Of a stretch of DNA of 64,000 nucleotides, positions 48,437 through 56,739 are shown piece after piece (position 1 is the first letter of the stretch; the number at the start of each line of letters is the position of its first letter). The notes beneath the pieces were generated by a model, which worked only from the letters and a program-made list of their open reading frames with translations, ran no database searches and was not told where the DNA came from. This DNA is from Mycobacterium heckeshornense (GTDB taxonomy: Bacteria; Actinomycetota; Actinomycetes; Mycobacteriales; Mycobacteriaceae), in NCBI RefSeq assembly GCF_016592155.1, contig NZ_AP024237.1:4526001-4590000 (forward strand), given 5' to 3'. Position numbers and translations under genes: made by a program.

Positions 48437-49113
48437 CAGCTTGCGTCCATTCCTGTTGCGGCGGTGGCGCTCGCATAGATGCGCCGCACAGTCGAGGTCT
48501 GCCAGGTGGGCAGGCCAGCTGGGCTCAAGATGCCCTCGGCTGCCAAGGTGGTCGCGATCTTGGCGAAGCTGAGGCCGGTGTTGCGGTCCATGACGATTCG
48601 CCGCACGACGCCCGGTGTTGCCTGCCTGGGCCGGCCAAGGCGCTCGCCGCGTGCCCGCTTCGCCGCGAGACCGGCCTTTGTGCGCTCGCTGATCAGCTCG
48701 CGCTCATACTGTGCGAAGTTGACCAGGTTCATGGCCACCATGCGGCCCGCTGCCGTCGTCAGGTCAACGCCGAGGTCCAGCACCACCAGCGACCAGCCTT
48801 GGGCGTGCGCGGCTTCGATTATGTTGGCCGCGTTGACAATCGACCGCGACAATCTGTCTAGCTTGGCGACCACTAGCCCGTCGCCCTGCCCGCTAGCCAA
48901 CAACTGCAACACTTCTCGTAGTTGCGGGCCAATCACCTTGCCGCTGACACCAGCGTCCGTGTAATGCTCCACGGCCCAACCTCGGCGCTCGGCTTCGGCG
49001 TCAATGGTTGCGCGCTGCGCTTGGAGGCCATTGCGCTTCTCGGCTTGCTCCTCAGTGCTGACCCGGCAGTAGCCGAACATAAGCGTGCCCTGTGGATTTC
49101 GTGCCGCGCTCAC
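48436..49113 (-). CDS. Small serine recombinase (resolvase/invertase family)
   Basis: 225 residues. The catalytic N-terminal domain begins with MFGYCRVSTEEQAEKRNGLQ (nucleophile Ser in YCRVS), continues with LVVAKLDRLSRS, and ends in the long E-helix NFAQYERELISERTKAGLAA. A short C-terminal helix-turn-helix (LSFAKIATTLAAEGI) follows. It is the length of resolvases and invertases, not of large serine integrases. GTG start at 49113 overlaps the upstream small gene by four bases. Why an element with its own tyrosine integrase also carries this is unclear: multimer resolution or invertible DNA are options. Confidence 0.93.
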   Translation of the reverse strand: MSAARNPQGTLMFGYCRVSTEEQAEKRNGLQAQRATIDAEAERRGWAVEHYTDAGVSGKVIGPQLREVLQLLASGQGDGLVVAKLDRLSRSIVNAANIIEAAHAQGWSLVVLDLGVDLTTAAGRMVAMNLVNFAQYERELISERTKAGLAAKRARGERLGRPRQATPGVVRRIVMDRNTGLSFAKIATTLAAEGILSPAGLPTWQTSTVRRIYASATAATGMDAS

Positions 49114-49385
49114 GCTTCTGGCTCCAGGCCCGCGTCAGGGAAAGCCACGGCCTCCACCAGGTGGTCTAGCCGAATGTTGTTGCGCGTCTGACGGTCCGCG
49201 AACACGTTGGTGACAACGCCCACCGCACCGATCAGCGGCGTTCCGGTCCAGTCGATTGCGTCGGGGTGTGCCGCGTCAGTGATTGGTTCGCGGCCCTCAT
49301 CGGTCACCGAGACCACGCGTACGCGGTCGCCGGGTTTGAATCTGCTCACTTCGTTTCCTCTCGTCGGGGCGGAAACGACCGTCAC
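49110..49385 (-). CDS. Small SH3/KOW-like protein upstream of the recombinase genes
   Basis: 91 residues, or about 79 if it starts at a GTG before SRFKPGDRV. FKPGDRVRVVSV and GAVGVVTNVFADRQTRNNIR read like a small SH3-barrel or KOW motif, often seen in nucleic-acid binding proteins. Its stop overlaps the start of the serine recombinase (GTGA), so it is the coupled first gene of the trio small protein, recombinase and integrase. Role unknown; a directionality or accessory factor is possible. Confidence 0.65.
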   Translation of the reverse strand: MTVVSAPTRGNEVSRFKPGDRVRVVSVTDEGREPITDAAHPDAIDWTGTPLIGAVGVVTNVFADRQTRNNIRLDHLVEAVAFPDAGLEPEA

Positions 49386-49431
49386 CGCCTTACGCCCCGA
49401 ACGCTACGCCATTGGGTGAACAGTCGTTCAC

Positions 49432-50028
49432 TCATCGCCTACGCCTGCGCTTACCCTGGTTAAGCGCACCCGCGCGGCGGTTCGCCCGCGCTACATCGGC
49501 CAGGGCGTCCTCCGCTGTCGTCAGGGCGCGCTTCGGCGGCTCCGTAGGCTCTGCGAACGCGGGTCGCAGTGGCGCGGGCCGCTCGGCGGCCGGCAACGGC
49601 GTAGCGGGCCGCTCGGCCTGTGGTTCGGTGCCCGCTAGCTCGGGCTGGAACGCCGGTGCCGCCGTTTTGGGCGGAATTGGTGGCCCTGCTGGGCGCTTGG
49701 CAGCGCGGCGGATTGGCTTGCCCGCGCGCTGGCCCACGGCCTTCGCCAGCCGCTTATCGGCGGGCGACACCCTCGGGTCAGGTGCTATACCGCGCACGGC
49801 GCGCTCCAGCATGATGGCCTTGGCGAAATTCAAGCGCTGCTTTGCTTTTCGTTGTGCCTGTGGTGAATTGCCGCCATGGAGACCGCACACGTGGTGGCCA
49901 CGTACCGCGAAGCGCCCGCACGGTTTACCATCTCGCTGCCGTCGCGCGGTGCACCTGCGTGGGTGGTTGAGGCGCTGCTCATACGTCAATGCATTTAAAG
50001 CCCTAGCATTCTTAGGTTGCTCGCTCAT
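49432..50028 (-). CDS. HGGxS-motif protein (Cys-His zinc-type, phage-associated)
   Basis: 198 residues. A probable zinc-binding stretch, RCTARRQRDGKPCGRFA followed by VCGLHGGNSPQAQRKAKQ, is a motif seen in many small phage and plasmid proteins. The rest is Pro/Ala/Lys/Arg-rich, with a basic C-terminus (RAGALNQGKRRRRR). The high positive charge and Cys-x-Cys-His pattern suggest nucleic-acid binding. Its place between the replication gene and the integrase group, in one leftward block, fits a phage early or packaging-accessory role, but nothing proves either. Confidence 0.7.
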   Translation of the reverse strand: MSEQPKNARALNALTYEQRLNHPRRCTARRQRDGKPCGRFAVRGHHVCGLHGGNSPQAQRKAKQRLNFAKAIMLERAVRGIAPDPRVSPADKRLAKAVGQRAGKPIRRAAKRPAGPPIPPKTAAPAFQPELAGTEPQAERPATPLPAAERPAPLRPAFAEPTEPPKRALTTAEDALADVARANRRAGALNQGKRRRRR

Positions 50029-50152
50029 CGCTCACCCGGTCTTGTGCGGTCGCATGGCCAAGGCGGCGCTATCGGGTTGCGGGGTGGCCGGTTTGGTCTC
50101 CGCGTCAGATAGGCCGCTAGTCGATACGGCGGCATCGGCGGGGTGTAGACGT

Positions 50153-50386
50153 TCATTGCAATCTCCAATCGGTCGTGGGAGCTTTTGGTGTGGCTCGGCC
50201 AAGGCGGTGACCGCGCCCGGTTCTACCCCGCCGAGATGTCCGCGCCGAGTTAGCCGCTCGACCGCGCCGACTACGCCTGCGCCCCCTACGGGGGAGGGCG
50301 CAGACGGCGTAGTCGTTCGCGTGGTCGCTAGCCCACTGCGCCGTCCGCGCGGTCGGCGTAGTCGTCGGCGTAGACGGCGCGGTCAT
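50153..50386 (-). CDS. Possible 77-residue basic protein after the replication gene
   Basis: The start overlaps the stop of the prim-pol gene by four bases (ATGA), suggesting translational coupling. It is rich in Arg, Thr and Pro (LPRRGRRRSRRGRAANSART). It overlaps the hairpin at 50268 and the GGCGTAG repeats, so the sequence may be constrained as DNA and the reading frame accidental. No homologue recognised. Confidence 0.3.
   Translation of the reverse strand: MTAPSTPTTTPTARTAQWASDHANDYAVCALPRRGRRRSRRGRAANSARTSRRGRTGRGHRLGRATPKAPTTDWRLQ
50268..50315. repeat. Long imperfect hairpin next to GGCGTAG repeats, candidate replication origin
   Basis: CGACTACGCC TGCGCCC pairs with GGGCGCA and, after a GAC bulge, GGCGTAGTCG: a 17-bp stem. 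The word GGCGTAG recurs at 50356 and 50366, and its complement within this stem. It sits in the 354-bp gap between the replication gene and the HGGxS gene. It may be an origin or a terminator. Confidence 0.4.
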
Positions 50387-52767
50387 GTCTCGTCGGTCTC
50401 CTTGAGGTCGCTCAGCTTCCGTTTCCAGTTCTCCACATCAACCTCCGCCGTGTCGGAATACGCATCACATTGCGGGTCTTCATGTTGCCGATACGGCTTT
50501 ACAACGACGTGAATCTCACTGTCGCGCGCCCCTTTTTCGGTCTTTGCAAAGCCTTCGTCCACCAGGAACTTGATCGCGTTTCGCCAATGTTCGCGGTGCT
50601 GAGTCTTGCCCTGTTCTTTGCGCTCTTGGCACATCGCATTAACGGTCTTGTTGTTGGTGCGGTCGGCGGGGTCGTCGGCTTCCTCCCAGTACCGGCTGAC
50701 TTGCTCCATGAACCATGCTGGGCGAAATGTCTTTTTGGTCTTGGTGGACTTGGCGTCATCAATATCTGTTGACTTGCCAATGCCGTGCGGCATCTCCAAC
50801 GCCCAAACGCTCCGGTCAGCATCGGTCGAGTCCAAATGCAGGTCGGCGACGTGTTGAGTGCGGTCTGATTTCCGCCACCGTCCACCCAAACCCCGCACCC
50901 GCCCCGGCCGGTCCTTCCCAACGCGCACACTCGCCACCCCGGCTTGGCCGACCGCGAACGGCTGTTCCATCTCCACGACGTACGCCGCGCCGCTCAGCCC
51001 CGGTATTTTGTGTTGGCTGCCGAGCGCGAACCGGCCACGAGTGTTGGTGTCCTTGGCGACATGGTCAACGCATGCGACAGCCGCGTTGGTGTCGCGCGCA
51101 ATGGCCTTTGGCAATACGCGGTGCCAACGGGCCACATCATCGGCATCGTTGGCCGACAACCCGAACATGCCCATCGAGTCGGTAACTCCATCTATCACTG
51201 CGAAGCTGTATGTGCTGGCCAACAGCGCGTGGAATGCTGCACGCTCCGCATCGGTGGTTGGTGGCGCTTCAGGGTGCACGTACATGAACAGGGCCGTGTT
51301 TTCAACAATTTCCGCGGGCACGCCCAGCCGAATCAGTCGCTCCGCTACTGCCCCGGCCTCGTCCTCAAAGTCGATGTACAGCACCGGCTCGCCGTTTAAT
51401 AGACACTCTGCGGCTGCGCACTGTACGAGCCAGGACTTGCCCGATTCTGACTCGCCGTGCACCGAATGGACTTTGCCGCGATAGAACAGACACGCGCCGT
51501 CTGAGCGCTTCAGAATTGTTGGCGGAGCCGCCCCGGCACCGCGCCGGGCACGAGCAATGTCGACGGGCTGCCATGACGGCACATCGTCCTCGCCGCCGCA
51601 ATCGTCGCCCGGTTCAACAGGCAGCGCGCGCAGCTTTTCGTCCAACGTGTCGGGGTGCCATCGACCGCCAGGCGCCAATGTCCGGTCAGCCAGCTCGCTG
51701 TTGCGCTCTTGCGCCAGCCGCCGCTTAGCGCGGCCTTCGAGGTCGGCTAGGTCCTCCGCATTGGCCGCGTCCACCGCATAGCGCGCCGACCGTGCGAAGT
51801 CAGCCTCATCAAATCTGCTGTCCCGCTGGGCGTAGCTGTCGCGGGCAGCGGCCTCAATCTCGGCTACCGCCGTCGCCCACGGGTACCAACCCACCCGCGC
51901 CCAGCGCGCGGCTTCGTGCAACGCGTCGAACGCCGCGTTGCGTGTTTCGGCGGTTGCTTTCCGTACCGGCGGCACAACGTACTTGGTCAGGTGCCAAGGC
52001 TGGGCGTTGCTGGTGTGCTCGGCGGCGAACTGCTCCGCCGTCTCATCCGTCGCCTCACCAGACACCGCCTTGGTCGCGTCAACTCGCAGGCCGTCCAGCC
52101 ATACGTCGGGCAGCTTGGGCAACTCTTGCATCGGCGGCAATGGAACCGACTGCCCAGTGCATTGGTCATAAGTCTTGTACCGCTGCCCGGTGTAGTGGTA
52201 GCTCGGCGGTGCCGCAGCGAGCCGGTGATGTCGTTGGATCAGCTCGACATGACCATTGGAGCCGTCATCGGCCTTCAGCACAGTCATGCCGCGCCAGTCG
52301 TCCGGTACCCGGTACAGCCGGATACCGCTGCCGCCGTGGTATGGCCGCGCTGTCAATACGAATGTTGTTGGTAGCGGGCCAAGGCGGGCTTCATGTTCGC
52401 CAATGGTGTTTAGGCCGCGCTTGCCGTCATAGGCGTCAACATCAATTCCAACAACGCCGACAGGCATTCGCGTGCCAATGTTCAAGATGCCGCGTTCGCC
52501 GTTACGGATTCGGGTCGCAACATCTTCCGGCCACCTCTCAACCTCGTCGGCGTCAGCATCGTCACCGTCATATCCCGTTACTCCGCTGTGCCAAGGAATC
52601 TTGCCCGGTGGGGCATCTGGGCGCGACGGATCAATGCGGCCAATCGCAATCGGGTGGTAGCCCTTGTCCAGCAATTCATTTGCCGTCGCGATGAACTCGT
52701 CTGCAGTAAGGCCGCTGCCGCTGCCGTCACCTATCGGCTTTCCGCCGTCGCCTTCAGCGGGTATCAT
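50383..52767 (-). CDS. Replication protein: prim-pol primase domain fused to RepA/RecA-like AAA ATPase
   Basis: 794 residues. The N-terminal bifunctional primase/polymerase domain (about 20-230) has the metal-binding pattern GIDVDAYDG near 107 and LVLTARPYHGGSGIRLYR with the HxGGxG region. A linker follows, then a RepA-like hexameric ATPase with Walker A HGESESGKSWLVQ at 437-449, YSFAVIDGVTDSMG as Walker B, and HVAKDTNTRGRFALGSQHK as sensor. The C-terminal part ends in charged helices. Such proteins start and unwind replication of plasmids and phage satellites. The element can probably replicate on its own after excision. Confidence 0.85.
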   Translation of the reverse strand: MIPAEGDGGKPIGDGSGSGLTADEFIATANELLDKGYHPIAIGRIDPSRPDAPPGKIPWHSGVTGYDGDDADADEVERWPEDVATRIRNGERGILNIGTRMPVGVVGIDVDAYDGKRGLNTIGEHEARLGPLPTTFVLTARPYHGGSGIRLYRVPDDWRGMTVLKADDGSNGHVELIQRHHRLAAAPPSYHYTGQRYKTYDQCTGQSVPLPPMQELPKLPDVWLDGLRVDATKAVSGEATDETAEQFAAEHTSNAQPWHLTKYVVPPVRKATAETRNAAFDALHEAARWARVGWYPWATAVAEIEAAARDSYAQRDSRFDEADFARSARYAVDAANAEDLADLEGRAKRRLAQERNSELADRTLAPGGRWHPDTLDEKLRALPVEPGDDCGGEDDVPSWQPVDIARARRGAGAAPPTILKRSDGACLFYRGKVHSVHGESESGKSWLVQCAAAECLLNGEPVLYIDFEDEAGAVAERLIRLGVPAEIVENTALFMYVHPEAPPTTDAERAAFHALLASTYSFAVIDGVTDSMGMFGLSANDADDVARWHRVLPKAIARDTNAAVACVDHVAKDTNTRGRFALGSQHKIPGLSGAAYVVEMEQPFAVGQAGVASVRVGKDRPGRVRGLGGRWRKSDRTQHVADLHLDSTDADRSVWALEMPHGIGKSTDIDDAKSTKTKKTFRPAWFMEQVSRYWEEADDPADRTNNKTVNAMCQERKEQGKTQHREHWRNAIKFLVDEGFAKTEKGARDSEIHVVVKPYRQHEDPQCDAYSDTAEVDVENWKRKLSDLKETDET

Positions 52768-52851
52768 AAAGGCCAGACCTTGATTGTTGGAGCAGTTGGG
52801 TCTCGCGGTTCGCCCTCAGCACGCCCGCCAGGTGTGGGGTTGGGGGTGAAC

Positions 52852-53118
52852 TCATTTCTTCACTCCCGCAATAGCTTTTGGTGCGCGCCCAGCATTTACA
52901 CCAACAAACCGCTGTGGCTCAGGCGCTTTGCACGCCTTTATCCATTCGTCGCCGTCATGCTTGCTGAAGTAGTTACGACCAGCGATCTGCGTCGGGACAA
53001 TGGCACGCCGCTGCACCGCGAATTTGACTGATCTGCGGGTTACCTCCACCAGATTGCGCTCGAAGCGCAGATACTCGAATAACTCCTGTTCCGTCAAGAC
53101 AGGATCATCATGCTTCAT
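52852..53118 (-). CDS. Small winged-HTH protein, excisionase-like
   Basis: 88 residues. VLTEQELFEYLRFERNLVEV, RRSVKFAVQRRAIVPTQIAG and RNYFSKHDGDEWIKA read like an excisionase-type MerR/HTH_17 domain (helix-turn-helix plus a wing ending in W). It may direct the integrase towards excision or regulate the replication gene 84 bp downstream. The start at 53118 has an AAGGAAAC upstream. A small inverted repeat, 53135-53152, lies directly in front and may be its own operator. Confidence 0.7.
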   Translation of the reverse strand: MKHDDPVLTEQELFEYLRFERNLVEVTRRSVKFAVQRRAIVPTQIAGRNYFSKHDGDEWIKACKAPEPQRFVGVNAGRAPKAIAGVKK

Positions 53119-53134
53119 TTGAAACGTGTTTCCT

Positions 53135-53152
53135 TCTCTCGATGTTGAGAGA
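53135..53152. promoter_or_regulatory. Inverted repeat before the excisionase-like gene
   Basis: TCTCTC-GATGTT-GAGAGA, perfect 6-bp arms, 16-34 bp upstream of the start. Candidate operator for the gene it precedes; also overlaps the ribosome-binding region. Confidence 0.4.
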
Positions 53153-53290
53153 GGTTGCCCGCCAGCTATTAACGTCCCAGGCCGCCCCGAAGGGCCGACT
53201 TCTAAGCGTACCCCAGCTGCCGCCGCGTCGCCTAGACAGCGAACGCGGCTGTGTCGCAGTGGTTTAGGTGGGCTTATGCCACCAATGCGG

Positions 53291-53479
53291 TTACGTCGTG
53301 CATGTAACGGTCACCTCAATCCTCACCCCTTCATTAGCCTTGTGATCAAAGTAGTTCACTTCCACATCGCTGCTGGTGCGTATGCACACATCGTTCATAT
53401 GCAACGTCACTATTTTCGCCCATGGGTCGTTGCTTGCGCTCGTGCGCGCTACGTCGTCGTCGTGCTCGATCATTCTCAT
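53291..53479 (-). CDS. Small acidic hypothetical protein (62 aa)
   Basis: Starting at ATG 53479, placed behind a strong AAGGAG with five bases spacing. The product begins MRMIEHDDDVARTS and ends in EGVRIEVTVTCTT. It is acidic, with an Asp-rich start. No family recognised; the ribosome site is the main evidence. It is in the leftward block of the element, between the excisionase-like gene and two further unknown genes. Confidence 0.6.
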   Translation of the reverse strand: MRMIEHDDDVARTSASNDPWAKIVTLHMNDVCIRTSSDVEVNYFDHKANEGVRIEVTVTCTT

Positions 53480-53570
53480 CTTCGCTCCTTTAGTGTTGTA
53501 TGCCGCGCTTTGCGGCGCACACCACATGTACCCTCAGCCGAAACCAAATGCACGCCAATCAATTACGTGT

Positions 53571-53686
53571 CCGAACCGGGCCACAATCGACGAAACATAA
53601 GGCGCACCAGCTGATTTCAAATGCCGCTTTACGTTTCAGGTGGCCTAGCCCGGTCTAGGCCACGGCTGGCCCGAACCGGGCCACAA
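53571..53686 (+). repeat. Cluster of direct and inverted repeats in the element's sparse centre
   Basis: CCGAACCGGGCCACAA occurs at 53571-53586 and again, exactly 100 bp later, at 53671-53686. Between them, GTGGCCTAG-CCCGGT-CTAGGCCAC (53640-53663) and TGGCCCG-AAC-CGGGCCA (53667-53683) are perfect inverted repeats. Role unknown; origin, packaging or terminator function are options. Confidence 0.6.
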
Positions 53687-53902
53687 CAGTCGACACCTAA
53701 ACTGTGCTAACTGAACTGAGTCGCTTGCCTTAGCCCTCGGATGCTCTAGCCACGTTCGGGCCAACGCAGGGTCAAACGGAGAACGCCATTCCTGGCCCCA
53801 GAAGCCACGCTCAGCAACGACAACCGCGCCGGGCCACTCGGTACCGGCGCAAAACGCCGTGATTCGTGTAACGCCTGGTGGGCCGGCATCGTGCCAGGTC
53901 AC
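53645..53902 (-). CDS. Hypothetical protein, 85 aa
   Basis: GTG start, product with ITAFCAGTEWPGAVVVAERG then FWGQEWRSPFDPALARTWLE: a plausible folded composition with many aromatic residues, but no known family and no clear ribosome site. Its stop lies inside the inverted repeat at 53640-53663, which could be its terminator. Confidence 0.45.
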   Translation of the reverse strand: MTWHDAGPPGVTRITAFCAGTEWPGAVVVAERGFWGQEWRSPFDPALARTWLEHPRAKASDSVQLAQFRCRLLWPGSGQPWPRPG

Positions 53903-53969
53903 GGCCCTACGGCTGCCGGCCCGCCCCTAGCGGCCTTACCCGCCCGCCACGCGGCAACACGTTAGCGGC

Positions 53970-54692
53970 CTACTCGGCCAGGTCTACGGCACCGCCCGGT
54001 GGCAGGATCGCCGCGCCCTTTGGCAGGTCTGCGCGGCGGGCCACCACACGGTCCTTGTACTTGCGGTCGGCGGTCTGCCCGGCCAGGGCTTCGCACGCGA
54101 GGCAACAACGGAACAGTAGGACATGCCGACCACGGTGCACGACCATGAGCCGTGTCGTGCCGCCGCCATAGTCGCTTACATCGCGGCTGAGCGGGGCGGT
54201 GCAATCCGGTGCAATGTTCACGGTGCAGCGCAGGTCATAATCTGCCGGGTGTTCCCGCATGGCATCCGCGCTGGTGTAGCGCCAGTAGTCGTCAACCTGC
54301 TGAGCGAACTGCAAAGCCCATGTAAACCAGTCAATTTGCTGTTGCCGTGCGCGCCCCACATCCGCCTTGGTCGCGCCCACACGCCACACCACCACGGCAT
54401 CGTCGAGCAGGTGGTCTAGCTCGGTCACATCGGCGATGTCACTGAGCCGTATGCGGTCCGGGTCATCATTCGGCAAGGCAATTCTCGTCGATAGGTCGTT
54501 CATCGCGGTGTTCGCGCGCTCCCACATGGCCGGCGACCAAGCCGCATCGAACAGCGGCGCGCTGTTGCGGCCATGCACCCCAGCGGCTATCTGCTCAGCT
54601 GCCAAGGCAGCGGTAGCGATGGGGTTGTTCGGATCAGGCGGGTTGTTGTGACCATACTTGTCCGCAAGGCGTTGGCGGCGTTGTTCGTCCAT
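53970..54692 (-). CDS. Hypothetical protein, 240 aa, element-encoded
   Basis: From ATG 54692, with AGGAGG eight bases upstream; the start overlaps the stop of the 89-residue gene (TGATG). The acidic N-terminal half (LPNDDPDRIRLSDIADVTEL) is helical. A central part has VDDYWRYTSADAMREHPADY, and the C-terminal half carries DLRCTVNIAPDC and LLFRCCLACEAL, cysteines that may bind metal. No family recognised. Its place next to the capsid gene and its partner suggests a packaging or morphogenesis accessory role, but this is only position. Confidence 0.65.
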   Translation of the reverse strand: MDEQRRQRLADKYGHNNPPDPNNPIATAALAAEQIAAGVHGRNSAPLFDAAWSPAMWERANTAMNDLSTRIALPNDDPDRIRLSDIADVTELDHLLDDAVVVWRVGATKADVGRARQQQIDWFTWALQFAQQVDDYWRYTSADAMREHPADYDLRCTVNIAPDCTAPLSRDVSDYGGGTTRLMVVHRGRHVLLFRCCLACEALAGQTADRKYKDRVVARRADLPKGAAILPPGGAVDLAE

Positions 54693-54961
54693 CACGCAGT
54701 CCTCCTCATGGTCTGAATGAAGTTGTAGAGGTCTACGGTGCTGTACCAGATGGCGCCGCTGATCATGCGGCTCGGCAAGGTGCGGTCGTTGGTCGCCTTG
54801 GTCGCTAGACCAAGGCCGACATTGGTTAGCCCCATGACATCTCGGTACCAATCAACCGCGCCAGACTTGCCTTTGATCGTCGGGTCAGTAGACAAGTCAA
54901 GCTTGGTCGTTGCAGCAGCAGCATTCGTCGGCGGCTTGGGAATTATTGGCGTTCGCGCCAT
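54692..54961 (-). CDS. Hypothetical protein, 89 aa, coupled to the 240-aa gene
   Basis: Begins MARTPIIPKPPTNAAAATTK and has a short helical C-terminus (MISGAIWYSTVDLYNFIQTM). Stop and next start overlap (TGATG). It is the first gene of the leftward block, and diverges from the capsid-like gene at 55129 across 167 bp, so both promoters lie in that gap. No family recognised. Confidence 0.65.
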   Translation of the reverse strand: MARTPIIPKPPTNAAAATTKLDLSTDPTIKGKSGAVDWYRDVMGLTNVGLGLATKATNDRTLPSRMISGAIWYSTVDLYNFIQTMRRTA

Positions 54962-55128
54962 TAAACATCCTTTTACGCAAGCGTATTCGCGGTATCCCTA
55001 CGATACTCCGCTACTACCCCGGAAGCCTCCCGTAAACACTCAGCGCTGTGTTTTCGGCACGGCCACAACGTATTTCGAAGCGTACGCTCTCGCCTAACGC
55101 ACGCAACGAGAGACTTAGGTGGAATAGC

Positions 55129-56295
55129 ATGACACAGGAACTCACGGCCAACAGTCGCTTCCGCATTTGGGGCGGTTCCGGCGTCGGCGACACGAAAGGT
55201 GTTGCGACGCGCGGTGACGTGCTCGTCAACATGACCGCTGACGGCGTTGACCTCAACCAAATCTGGGCTGAGGTACAGGAGGTTAATTCGCTCTGGAACG
55301 CCGAGCGCAAGAGCATCACCGACATCCTGTCGTTTCAAACCGTCAACGTTGCCGACGCCATCGCGCAGTCGATCACATCTGCCAGCTTCGAGGAAGCCAC
55401 AGAATTTGGTATCCCGGCGGCGATTCGGCCTCCGAGCGATGTGCTGAAGCTTGGGTACAACTTCAAGGACTGGGACCTGCGGACCAGCTTCACCTGGAAG
55501 TTCCTGTGCGAAGCCAGCGCCGAGCAAGTTACAGCTCACCTACAGCGCGTGTACGAGGCGGACAACAAGCTCACCACCGGCACTGTGTTCAACCGGCTGC
55601 TCAATCCGGCAACCGTGTTGAACGAATGGCAGCACACCTGCTACGGCTTATGGAACGCGGACGGCATGGTGCCGCCGCCATTCCTCGGCAAAACGTTCGA
55701 CGGCTCGCACTCGCACTACCTCACCACGGCCTCAACAACTCTCGACCCCGCCGACGTTGAGAACATGATTCAGCACGTGTTTGAGCACGGCTACGGATAT
55801 CACCCAGAGACGCAATTCGTGCTGCTGCTCAACCCGGTGGACTTTGAGACAAGCCAGATTTCGGCGTGGAAAGCGGGCATCGAGATTCGCCCCGGCCAGA
55901 CGCCGCAATTTGACTTCATCCCAAGCGCGCTGATGCCCGCGTGGATCAGCAACGAAACCATCCACGGCCCCATCCCCAACGCGGACTACAACGGCCTGCG
56001 TGTGTGGGGTAGCTACAAGAACGCCTTGGTGATTCAGTCCTACTACCTACCGCAGGGGTATGCCATCGTAGCCGCTACGGGCGGGCCGAACAGCGACGCC
56101 AACCCCGTTGGCTTCCGTCAGCACGTCAACGCGGCATACCAGGGGCTCAGGCACATTCCTGGCCATGGGCCGTACCCGCTCGTGGATTCGTTCTTTGTGC
56201 GCGGCTTCGGCACGGGCACGCGGCACCGGGGCGCTGCTGTCGTCGCTCAGATCACCACCAACGGTTCCTACACCGCGCCGGTTGTGGAGACGTAA
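55129..56295 (+). CDS. Phage major capsid-like protein
   Basis: 388 residues from ATG 55129, with AGGTGG six bases before it; a longer reading from 55048 would add unlike residues. The predominantly beta and loop-rich sequence, with N-terminal helices (LNQIWAEVQEVNSLWNAERK) and a C-terminal GFGTGTRHRGAAVVAQITTN, reads like HK97-type major capsid proteins of actinobacterial phages. I am not certain. No protease, portal or scaffold gene is adjacent. It is the only long rightward gene in the right half of the element. Confidence 0.6.
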   Translation: MTQELTANSRFRIWGGSGVGDTKGVATRGDVLVNMTADGVDLNQIWAEVQEVNSLWNAERKSITDILSFQTVNVADAIAQSITSASFEEATEFGIPAAIRPPSDVLKLGYNFKDWDLRTSFTWKFLCEASAEQVTAHLQRVYEADNKLTTGTVFNRLLNPATVLNEWQHTCYGLWNADGMVPPPFLGKTFDGSHSHYLTTASTTLDPADVENMIQHVFEHGYGYHPETQFVLLLNPVDFETSQISAWKAGIEIRPGQTPQFDFIPSALMPAWISNETIHGPIPNADYNGLRVWGSYKNALVIQSYYLPQGYAIVAATGGPNSDANPVGFRQHVNAAYQGLRHIPGHGPYPLVDSFFVRGFGTGTRHRGAAVVAQITTNGSYTAPVVET

Positions 56296-56606
56296 TGCCC
56301 CACTACACCCACAACCCCTACCCAGAGCCTGACCCGCCCCCAGGCCAGCAGCGGTATGGCGGTGCCTGCGAACCGCTGCGGCTCCACCGTGACCACCCCG
56401 GCGACCAAAGCACAGAGTTTTCATGGGGGCCAGGGCCGGTTGCGCCACACCTCAATGGCCGGCCACCCAGCGAGGGCGGGGTTTACAGGGGTCGCAGCCC
56501 AAGGGTTGACCCGCCGCGCAATGAGGACCGCGTGGGACGGCCCAGGTGGCACCCCAGGCCACCCGACGAGGCGCGTGGCTACCCCGGTGAGCAGGTGGCC
56601 CCATGA
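56295..56606 (+). CDS. Pro/Arg-rich 103-aa protein coupled to the capsid gene
   Basis: ATG overlaps the capsid stop (TAATG), so translation is coupled. The product is rich in Pro, Gly, Arg and His (PHYTHNPYPEPDPPPGQQRY at the start) and probably disordered. In phages, a gene in this position may encode a capsid-associated protein, but no family is recognised. Confidence 0.55.
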   Translation: MPHYTHNPYPEPDPPPGQQRYGGACEPLRLHRDHPGDQSTEFSWGPGPVAPHLNGRPPSEGGVYRGRSPRVDPPRNEDRVGRPRWHPRPPDEARGYPGEQVAP

Positions 56607-56739
56607 GTCGTGGCCGGGGCGGGTTTTCGTACCCGGTGCCCGCCCTGGCCACCCACCGCACCAGTGCCGCCGAGCTGCCGGTGCCCCGCGCACACCGGAG
56701 CGGCCACGTCGGGCTGGTAAACGGCACACCCTGGACGGT

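Noticed and set aside
49432..50028. HGGxS protein as a small terminase subunit
   Set aside because: The zinc-like motif is common in several small phage proteins, and no terminase-type helix-turn-helix or partner large subunit was seen.
53126..53614. 162-codon plus-strand frame in the centre of the element
   Set aside because: No family, no ribosome site, and it lies opposite a minus-strand gene with a strong AAGGAG.
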